A stretch of DNA of 64,000 nt from Batkoa obscura (taxonomy: Eukaryota; Entomophthoromycota; Entomophthoromycetes; Entomophthorales; Batkoaceae), in NCBI GenBank assembly GCA_030770535.1, contig JASVEC010000010.1:868001-932000 (forward strand). The letters are read 5' to 3'. The notes under the pieces are model-generated. The model was not told the DNA's origin. It worked only from the letters and a program-made list of their open reading frames with translations, and made no database searches. The stretch's first letter is position 1, and each line of letters begins with the position of its first letter. Both the position numbers and the translations under genes were made by a program. This document shows, piece after piece, positions 59,601 through 64,000 of the stretch.

Positions 59601-62285
59601 TGAAGAAACTTCCCATCCAGCATTCAAAATGGTTGAATGATCTTTTTGGAGAGCTTTAATTGCACTTGGCTTGTCTTCAAATCTATATATTGTGACTGGG
59701 TGATTTTGTTTTAATTTAATGGTAGAACTGTCACCCCACGTGTATACTGATCCAACAACAGACGGTGCTTCAAACCCAAGTTCTTCATTATATCTGATTT
59801 GAGGATGATAAAATGCAGCATATTTCTTGTTGGAATCTCTAGACATAATTATATTACCTGAAGTAGAGCAATTAAGAACCAAAGTATGTTCATCATTACA
59901 TGTAAATAATTCTTCCTGAGTTTCTTTATCGCTGAACTTATACAAAGTTGAATGACCATACATTGTATCCTTCACTTTTTTTGGTTTTTGATCTTTACCC
60001 AAAACTCTATCCCCGATCTCAATATTTTCTACGCATTTTAAGTTACCATCAGCCATCATAACTTTAGTTCCACGAGCAAAACAACGCCATGCTTCACTGA
60101 GATGCTGTAAAATGGTTTTAGATTTATTGGCAGAAATACCTTCAGGCATCATATCTGTAATATCATGCATTACTGCAGCACGAAGTTCGAGGTCATAGTG
60201 GGATTCTACTCTCTGCTTAGTAACCGTTTTAGCAATACCTTTAGAATGACGTCCTTCAAATTGACGAGCAAGTAAATTACCAAGCCAGCGTTCGAGAAGT
60301 GGGACAATACCACGTAAGAAAAATAGCCATACTCTCCATCCTGGGGCCCAAAAACCACAACCAGGACCTTTGCCGACTGGCCCAGTATTGAATCTATAGT
60401 AGATCAAATGTTTTAAATCCTTGGTGAGACGGACTTGTCTCATTAATTTATACTTATAACGATACATACCAGTAAGCTGACCAACATGGGCAAAGATATA
60501 CTGAAGACCATCAGCTAATTGGAAAGCATCAACATTGCCTAAACGATATTGTACATGTGAATCAACCACAAGCTTAGTAAGCCTTAAAATTTCACGACAA
60601 AGATGGAAAGCATTTCCGAAACGAGATTTCTTACGTTCTTTAGTTGTTAAAGTTTTAATAGGCTTTAAATTGAAATTATAATCAAGATGGAGATAATTCA
60701 AATTTTTACGATGAATTAATAAATTCAGCATATTGTAACCTTGACGACACACTTGTAACCCTGCTTCTACCCAATCAAGATCAGTAATTTGGAAAAACTT
60801 GGTTGCTTTCAATTGACGGAATAAGTACTTTTTGTTTAACGCTTTAGGTTTACGATGCTTCAAGACATTCAAAACATAACATTTTAGTAACTTTTGGTAA
60901 GAAACACGGACCTTTACGGGTTGATCTGGTGGACAATGCTCTAAGTACCAATTTTTGACAAGTGGGATATCTTGAGCACGTCTAGTGTTACCTGAACGCT
61001 TATCAAAAGGATGAGGGGCCCAGTAAAGAGCAATAGCATTTGAAGTATTATCAGTGTAAAGTGGAGCATCTTCAAAGAAAGGAGTTACATTTTCTGGTAA
61101 AGAGAATTCGAGATCTTCATCTTCATCACCAAATATACTTTGTTCATGTAATCCAGAGATGCTTTTATCTTCGAAATCACGTGTAGAAATTGGATTAATA
61201 ATAGGATCAAAATAAAATGTAGGTAATTGAGGGTCATCATTACGAATGTAAACAACAGTTGGATAATGATACCATGAAACATGAACTGCTCTTGGTAAGG
61301 AATTATATAAAAATGGAAAAGCAATCTTATACTCAGTACGAATTTGTTGACGAATGATAATCTTATTAATATCATTAAACTCATTCCAATCTTCATCAGC
61401 TGGGTCTAAATCTCTATATAAAGGCTCAAACTTAGGGCCACCTGGAATAGCTAAATTAAGTGATTTAGCAGTTATAAAAGAATTGACATCAAAAAGATAA
61501 AAGTAATTCTTATCATTGAGATCAGATAAAAGTTGATGTGCTAAACGGTACAACGCTGACATGATTGGAAGATCAAGGTTCCATTTACGATAAGTATCGC
61601 CATTGATGAATTTTGTGCCAAGGAGTGGTTTATGGTCATAAAACCATTCATAAACTGCGCTATCTTCTTCTGGATCTAACTCCATTTGAATAGGCTCAAG
61701 AGGATCGACATCTAATATATTGTCACCATAATCTAATGGAGGTTCTTCATCATCAAAAGGAGGGAAACGCATACGTTTAAAATGACGACGGTCTCTTTTT
61801 TCTCTGCGCATCATAATCCACATGGTACCCCATTGAGCAAGGTAGATTGGCTCAACCACACGAGGTACCTCATTAACAAAAGTGATAGCACCAGTAATAT
61901 GATACAAAACTGGGACTTCTCTTTCTTGTTCCCAGGGCATAGGCATGTTTTCTAATAACTTTAAAACGGCATGAGGGATATATTTAAGGGCACCCAAATA
62001 GATACGCTTATCATGGCGAAATTTTTTCGAAGACATATCACCATGGTCTTTAATGATTTTTCTAACGTGCTCCGGTGGCATTTTTTGCTTTTCTTGTTCA
62101 GCGAACCCGAATTTTCTTTTGTCGCCATAACGTTTTGAGTTCATTTGTTGCCATCTCTTAGCCTTCTCTTTGATTTTTTCGAGAAATCTAGCATTTTGAG
62201 GATCTAAAAGGTTATCCTCAGAAGCAGAAACTTGATAAGGATAATAATTTGAATTATTAGGAGCAGAATCTCCCTGTTCAGTCAT
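50682..62285 (-). CDS. PRP8: Prp8, core spliceosome protein, precursor with four inteins
   Basis: Largest and most conserved U5 snRNP protein; it cradles the spliceosome's RNA active centre. One intron-free frame of 3867 codons from [11 protein letters not shown] (62285). Removing four inteins leaves 2355 residues, the normal Prp8 length. Precursor residues: extein 1-734 (N-terminal domain), intein 735-1129, extein 1130-1728 (fingers/palm/thumb), intein 1729-2146, extein 2147-2335 (linker), intein 2336-2576, extein 2577-2614, intein 2615-3072, extein 3073-3867 (endonuclease-like, RNase H-like, Jab1/MPN). Extein segments align with human PRPF8 nearly residue for residue (for example [21 protein letters not shown] stretch, [25 protein letters not shown]). 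Correct folding of Prp8 requires all four to splice out. Being a single-copy essential gene, it tolerates inteins only if splicing is efficient. Confidence 0.97.
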   Translation of the reverse strand: MTEQGDSAPNNSNYYPYQVSASEDNLLDPQNARFLEKIKEKAKRWQQMNSKRYGDKRKFGFAEQEKQKMPPEHVRKIIKDHGDMSSKKFRHDKRIYLGALKYIPHAVLKLLENMPMPWEQEREVPVLYHITGAITFVNEVPRVVEPIYLAQWGTMWIMMRREKRDRRHFKRMRFPPFDDEEPPLDYGDNILDVDPLEPIQMELDPEEDSAVYEWFYDHKPLLGTKFINGDTYRKWNLDLPIMSALYRLAHQLLSDLNDKNYFYLFDVNSFITAKSLNLAIPGGPKFEPLYRDLDPADEDWNEFNDINKIIIRQQIRTEYKIAFPFLYNSLPRAVHVSWYHYPTVVYIRNDDPQLPTFYFDPIINPISTRDFEDKSISGLHEQSIFGDEDEDLEFSLPENVTPFFEDAPLYTDNTSNAIALYWAPHPFDKRSGNTRRAQDIPLVKNWYLEHCPPDQPVKVRVSYQKLLKCYVLNVLKHRKPKALNKKYLFRQLKATKFFQITDLDWVEAGLQVCRQGYNMLNLLIHRKNLNYLHLDYNFNLKPIKTLTTKERKKSRFGNAFHLCREILRLTKLVVDSHVQYRLGNVDAFQLADGLQYIFAHVGQLTGMYRYKYKLMRQVRLTKDLKHLIYYRFNTGPVGKGPGCGFWAPGWRVWLFFLRGIVPLLERWLGNLLARQFEGRHSKGIAKTVTKQRVESHYDLELRAAVMHDITDMMPEGISANKSKTILQHLSEAWRCFARGTKVMMADGNLKCVENIEIGDRVLGKDQKPKKVKDTMYGHSTLYKFSDKETQEELFTCNDEHTLVLNCSTSGNIIMSRDSNKKYAAFYHPQIRYNEELGFEAPSVVGSVYTWGDSSTIKLKQNHPVTIYRFEDKPSAIKALQKDHSTILNAGWEVSSLNYVKFSKTLLHSSFTFTMIRQSVNEFPYSSELDLEQVIHNLHFKASGELDQTPAPINSVAYAIGQQFASFTRIKEPNSNISVGSMAWDCISKLKELPSSDLLASCVMNQSKLFRSNILAGILESLPFNIDQLDLKLKIKVNEISPILKQLVIQVARSLGLFVSNREEQINIFGREFSTLPFINKLKGESVAMEDNNNNQFDVTEVSSKGEYFGFELDGKDPLFLLGNFIVAHNCWKANIPWKVPGLPTPIENMILRYVKSKADWWTSVAHYNRERIRRGATVDKTVCKKNLGRLTRLWLKAEQERQHNYLKDGPYISPEEAVAIFTSTVHWLESRKFTPIPFPPLSYKHDTKLLILALERLREAYSVKGRLNQSQREELGLIEQAYDNPHEALSRIKRLLLTQRAFKEVGIEFMDLYSHLIPVYDVEPMEKITDAYLDQYLWYEADKRHLFPAWIKPSDNEPPPLLTYKWCQGINNLTDIWETSEGECNVMVETRLNKVYEKVDITVLNRLLRLILDHNLADYMSAKNNVVLNYKDMNHLNSYGLIRGLQFASFIYQFWGLVLDLLLLGLQRASEMAGPPQLPNDFLQFRDVPTETKHPIRLYSRYIDRIYILFRFSADESRDLIQRYLTEHPDPNNENIVGYNNKKCWPRDCRMRLMKHDVNLGRATFWDMKNRLPRSVTTLDWEETFVSVYSRDNPNLLFSMCGFEVRILPKIRAKEETFSLKDGVWNLINEQTKERTAQAFLRVDDESIQRFNNRIRQILMSSGSTTFSKIVNKWNTALIGLMTYYREAVVHTREILDLLVKSESKIQTRVKIGLNSKMPSRFPPVVFYCYGKGMPIRLANGTTKSIEEIKVGNQVLGDDGKIRRVEHLVSGTAPLYRVKLSKALNCAYNEELLFEPGFLCNENHLLVLQIPKVSRVVQCFYDIEEVKANQSNVVYKVYYWKLKFDSMLKLIRPFEIEKLVEFDYATYIKHENDIDEVIMNVIEGLSNSNEWIVSVSEYNKYRSQMIKTGTKVLPCMMRYSTSIEEWPIGSKNRSIPSLLHSCHSFKNKLNKDSAEDYAWAIGAHLGSPGFTKSNASTNKNIDIDIFKALLTKMCIDHSTINDYSEIERFVQEPGYVRRALLAGLIDSSGQVQDDGYVFIKSLGSNEPVLKLVYELGRSLGLSTIATKTKSKDSTEYVGKVYLSSDLDVLPCKFVKLASMKSAIPKVNYRIFEISSQAEAVDEYYGFQVEKGQSQLFCHGDFLIGHNCPKELGGLGMLSMGHVLIPQSDLRWSRQTETGITHFRSGMSHDEDTLIPNLFRYLQPWESEFIDSQRVWAEYALKRQEATAQNRRLTLEDLEDSWDRGIPRINTLFQKDRHTLAYDKGWRVRTDFKQYQILKNNPFWWTHQRHDGKLWNLNNYRTDMIQALGGVEGILEHTLFKGTYFPTWEGLFWEKACFSGATPLMLQDGSIKLAKDVSVNDKLMGDDQLPRNIKEVVQGVAPLYEILPRVGEALTVTGNHILCLASSNKAVMSWSEDSSSYTVYWYNSGYCSMSFKVGEKEIQTKKEAGDAGANFLKHLETTSAAVKTYQIETTVRDLLSLPQHVQHIWSLYKVAINQSEEFIYINETDFEKVEADPALYIDENPENSINSDTNAVAIKEFFVPIVSIKMTEPQEYYGFLVDGNQRFLRSDSMVVHNSGFEESMKYKKLTNAQRSGLNQIPNRRFTLWWSPTINRCFAPSTPVYMADGSIRAIKDIKIGDNVLGMDSKPRKVTGVHSGQDTMYEVCEVHHDQEKSSNEEGLDLIKYTSNSRHLLHLTTHMTVGEVTKDEQTGESFYINYTSLVTREFNGEEIQMVAWIKKSFHISDYENSKANTFEAAKGFRDNLINLSKSTITWELETQLYSFVDESIRQLTYQLVAPVLLGNNKFEEICKKEGLPASEVNNVAWLVGLWIAGDRTAEKNADNKDYISQMKRVRAIYHNIGAEALNIGELVSEEVNVNKEIKTNKIWNLMCQLNMKRSQPKVVPTWFFTESISVRENLLAGLIDSDGEVVNPNPEDKELENKMELTRYNDFKEAREKYQKVVFTSIHQNIVTGALALARSLGIKYSVSNHETNNGFESCVTFVPCSALTKVLSLSSIDRKRREAPIAVQYLPVEYRFNVVKTAGTLGQYCGITLDEDSDKLFLLGNNAVVHNSNVYVGFQVQLDLTGIFMHGKIPTLKISLIQIFRAHLWQKIHEALVMDMVQVFDQESEALQIESVQKETIHPRKSYKMNSSCADILLFASYKWGVSRPSLLNDNKDSMDNGTIQKFWIDIQLRWGDFDSHDVERYTRAKFLDYTTDNMSIYPSPTGMMIGVDLAYNLYSAYGNWFPGLKPLTQQAMGKIIKANPALYVLRERIRKGVQLYSSEPTEPYLNSTNYGELFSNQIIWFVDDTNVYRVTIHKTFEGNLTTKPINGAIFIFNPRNGDLFLKIIHTSVWAGQKRLGQLAKWKTAEEVAALIRSLPVEEQPRQIIVTRKGMLDPLEVHLLDFPNIVIKGSELQLPFQACLKVEKFGDLILKANEPMMCLFNLYDNFLTTISSYTAFFRLILILRALHVNNDKTKMILRPDKNTITEANHIWPTLPDDEWIKVEVALKDLILADYGKKNNVNVASLTQPEIRDIILGMEISAPSLQRQQIAEIEKQAKEQSQLTAVTTKTHNIHGDEIITTTTTGYETQTFSSKTDWRVRAISSTNLQLRTQHIFVASDDLKDSGYTYVLPKNLLKRFIIISDLRTQISGFLYGVSPKDNPQVKEIRSIVMVPQWGTHQMVHLPNNPPEHEQLNDLEPLGWIHTLPNELPHLSPQDVTTHAKLLGSYPGWDIDTSVIITCAFTPGSCSLTCYKVTPSGNEWGASNKDLSGTNPAGYLPTHYERIQMLLSDKFFGFFLSPVDSIWNYNFQGASHQPDKEYHLSLEVPLPFYDERHRPAHYLNFSQLEDGSNMNNNVVDREDMLS
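53070..54443 (-). mobile_element. Prp8 intein 4 (458 aa) with near-intact homing endonuclease
   Basis: Inserted in [15 protein letters not shown], 38 residues after intein 3. Begins [13 protein letters not shown]; block B is SNSRHLLHL (N-x-x-H); ends [20 protein letters not shown] and AVVHN, followed by Ser+1, where other Prp8 proteins have Ala. The endonuclease is the best preserved of the four: [12 protein letters not shown] (block C, with an extra residue before Gly-Asp), [18 protein letters not shown] (block D) and [11 protein letters not shown] (block E, acidic residue kept). It may still be active. Confidence 0.95.
54558..55280 (-). mobile_element. Prp8 intein 3 (241 aa), mini-intein at the classical fungal site
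   Basis: Inserted in LFWEKA/SGFEESM, which I recall as the site of the Cryptococcus and Aspergillus Prp8 inteins (site a). Begins [13 protein letters not shown]; block B is TGNHILCL with a standard T-x-x-H; ends [20 protein letters not shown] and VHN, followed by Ser+1. No LAGLIDADG motif is present in the roughly 100-residue middle, so it is a mini-intein that has lost its endonuclease. Confidence 0.95.
55848..57101 (-). mobile_element. Prp8 intein 2 (418 aa), LAGLIDADG endonuclease with lost acidic residues
   Basis: Inserted in PPVVFY/CPKELGG. Begins [13 protein letters not shown] (block A). Block B is [10 protein letters not shown]. Ends [20 protein letters not shown] and LIGHN, followed by Cys+1 where human Prp8 has Thr. 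The endonuclease core is recognisable: [11 protein letters not shown] (block C) and [16 protein letters not shown] (block E). In both, the residue that should be the metal-binding Asp is Ser. Predicted to splice but not to cut. Confidence 0.95.
58899..60083 (-). mobile_element. Prp8 intein 1 (395 aa), degenerate endonuclease
   Basis: Inserted in [13 protein letters not shown], an invariant Prp8 stretch in the N-terminal domain. Begins [13 protein letters not shown] (block A, Cys1). Block B is [10 protein letters not shown], with Asn-x-x-His as in the yeast VMA intein. Ends [19 protein letters not shown] (block F) and IVAHN, followed by Cys+1. The middle 200 residues keep traces of a LAGLIDADG endonuclease: [10 protein letters not shown] and [10 protein letters not shown], both without the catalytic acidic residue at motif position 8. 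Splicing residues look intact; homing activity looks lost. Confidence 0.95.
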
Positions 62286-63297
62286 CTTTAAATTGAACAA
62301 ATCGGAGATTGATAAAAAAGTGAGTTAAATTTCTTAGATTATTTAAAATATAACTTTTAAATAAAAAAGTTAGTTCAATTCAATCCAAGTTGAAGTTGGT
62401 TTAAACATCCACGAAATCTGAGATACTTATGAGACAAATCCTAGCTTCCAGTTATTTGATTGGATGCTAATTGCGCATTCCAATCCAAAAAGAACAAAAT
62501 CCTACTATATAGACAAAAAGTTTAGAGTAACAGATGCTCTCTACATTTTGCTCAAAACTGCGAAATGTGCATTTGCATTTGACTAACTAACTTCTATTTT
62601 GCAATTAGTTTTAGGACCAAACATTCTTTCAAAAGTAGCAATTCGAGCTGTGAGCGTTGTTTTTGGTTGAAATAATGAAACTATTAAATTAGAACTTAAT
62701 AACGATACATGTTATATTACTTTCTTAATAAATTAGAGAATAATCATTATTTTAAAGTTATAATCCTTGATTTAATCCTTGATTGTCTTTTTATATAATA
62801 TTCAATAGGTTATTTTTTTATATTATAATATGTTATTAGATAAACCAAATTGAGCTATTATTTTTAGGACTAACACAACTAATTGATCAATCACAATATT
62901 AAGAAATTTTGAACACAAACTTAGTTTATTTAATAAGCTTAAAAATTACTGATCTAGTTACAATCTAAAAATAAATAATCCCCAAGACATTATCTACAAT
63001 AACGCTCTCTTCATCTTGATGCTACAACCATATCTGATTGATAGTAAATAACGATATTAATTTTGTTCTTTAGCAACTTAAAAACTTTCAATTCAAACAA
63101 GTAATTTTTATATTAAAATTTTTATTAGAGAAGGAAACAAAATTGAAAACTTGGGCAGGTCAATTGAATTCTAAATTCAATTTCAATAACATAATAATAC
63201 TTTAAACTTCATAAGAAAGCTAAGAGTAATGAGCTGTTCATCATAAAATTATTGCATGGTCAATAACCTTTGTACCAATAGCTTAATAATTCTTACT
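62286..63297. other. Intergenic region upstream of PRP8
   Basis: 1 kb between the PRP8 start and the stop of the next minus-strand gene. It should contain the PRP8 promoter; a pair of CCAAT-like motifs lies near 62456-62486 (GATTGGATG and CATTCCAATCC). Nothing else recognised. Confidence 0.45.
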
Positions 63298-64000
63298 TTA
63301 TGGGTTACGTAAATAGCTATGGTGTTCATGTTGAGATCCATAAACGACAGAATCATGTTTAGGATAAGTTAAATAATCGTTAATAGGGGGAAGATAATGT
63401 TTCGAACTTCCATTCTGCATACTACTGCTTACCATCAGTGGTGGTGTTTTTGGGTCTTTGGATCCAACAGCCTGTCTTGAGGTTCCACAACAATTACTCA
63501 GATGAACTGTTGGTGCATGACAGCTCGTATTTTCTGGTGACTGAGTGGAAGTTAAAAATGATTTTGAGCTATCAAATGAGTGGGAGTTACTAGTATATTT
63601 TCCATGATAGTCACGCTTAGTACCGTAGTAAGGAAGTCCTTGATCGATTGGCTGTGTGCTATTTAAGTTGATCAGCTCAGGTCTTAAAGATGGAGCAGAA
63701 TAAGAGTTCTCTCTACTTCTAGTGGCCCCATGCCTTATCCTATACTCTGGTGGGTTTCTGGAATGACTATAAATAGGCTCGAAGGATGCAGTGTTATTTA
63801 TAAGGTCTTGAGTGTCATATAGAAGTTCATTAGCTAATTTTCTTCTACGACTTGCTCTGTCATCATAGTCATTTAAAGTATCTTGCAACATGTATTGAAA
63901 AGAAGATATCAGTTTCATTGCATTTTTTTGAAACTTTATATTTTGTTCAAATTGTTGTTGCAATTTAATAATAGTTTCATTCTGGGAAAATACTATTCTT
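63298..64000 (-). CDS. Unrecognised protein, C-terminal part (5' end outside window)
   Basis: Open to the window edge, at least 233 codons, stop at 63298. The first 55 visible residues are helical and charged (NETIIKLQQQFEQNIKFQKN, DYDDRASRRRKLANELLYD), consistent with a coiled coil. The rest is Ser/Pro/His/Tyr-rich and disordered, ending SQHEHHSYLRNP. No domain recognised; a regulatory protein such as a transcription factor is possible because of the long disordered tail. Confidence 0.6.
   Translation of the reverse strand, partial: RIVFSQNETIIKLQQQFEQNIKFQKNAMKLISSFQYMLQDTLNDYDDRASRRRKLANELLYDTQDLINNTASFEPIYSHSRNPPEYRIRHGATRSRENSYSAPSLRPELINLNSTQPIDQGLPYYGTKRDYHGKYTSNSHSFDSSKSFLTSTQSPENTSCHAPTVHLSNCCGTSRQAVGSKDPKTPPLMVSSSMQNGSSKHYLPPINDYLTYPKHDSVVYGSQHEHHSYLRNP

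Noticed and set aside
50682-62285. A fusion or polyprotein, or tandem insertions of foreign genes in PRP8
   Set aside because: Each insert has Cys1, block A/B/F motifs and terminal His-Asn, and removal restores the normal Prp8 sequence exactly, so inteins explain them fully.

Overview
The window is nuclear DNA of a very AT-rich, intron-rich fungus. Fungal markers are a fungal_trans-type transcription factor, Mss51, CLASP/Stu1, an SPX-RING ligase and an LPMO-like secreted protein. Very low GC, short introns (about 45-110 nt, GTAAGT donors), Asn-rich tracts and an MT-A70 methyltransferase of a short form fit an early-diverging (zygomycete-type, perhaps Entomophthoromycotina/Conidiobolus-like) lineage; this placement is inference. 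Ferrochelatase and Mss51 imply respiring mitochondria, so it is not an anaerobic gut fungus.

Layout. 0-7.6 kb: 3' end of the spliceosomal cyclophilin Cwc27 (+), ferrochelatase (+), CLASP (-). 7.9-13.7 kb, all minus: dolichol kinase, Mss51 and an unrecognised multi-exon gene whose start faces a bHLH factor (+, 13.9 kb). 14.9-20.5 kb: NTF2 (-), a C7orf25/UPF0415 protein (+), a large fungal transcription factor (-). 22-27.7 kb: a Dis3L2-type exonuclease with two breaks in its frame (-) and a C2H2 zinc-finger factor (-). 30.6-33.8 kb: an alpha/beta hydrolase (+) and glutathione synthetase (-). 34.2-37 kb: a gene-free cluster of MITEs. 37.5-45.2 kb: SPX-RING ligase ending in a CaaX box (+), a membrane-anchored spermidine-synthase-like protein (+), an MT-A70 methyltransferase (+), peroxisomal acyl-CoA oxidase (-). 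47.4-49.6 kb: LPMO-like protein and RNA polymerase III subunit Rpc25 (+). 50.7-62.3 kb: PRP8 (-). The window ends inside an unrecognised gene (-).

The outstanding feature is PRP8. A single intron-free reading frame encodes a precursor of 3867 residues in which the usual ~2355-residue Prp8 is interrupted by four separate inteins (395, 418, 241 and 458 residues). Each begins with Cys, ends with His-Asn and is followed by a Cys or Ser. One (458 aa) keeps a good LAGLIDADG motif, two have degenerate endonucleases, one is a mini-intein. Two of them sit only 38 residues apart, on either side of a segment near the spliceosome's catalytic centre. The core protein of RNA splicing would thus need four protein-splicing events.

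A second theme is a short MITE family (about 105 bp, TIR TATGGGGATG, TA target), with 15 copies found here, one inside an intron and one ending at a stop codon, plus a second TIR family whose ends also begin TATGGG.
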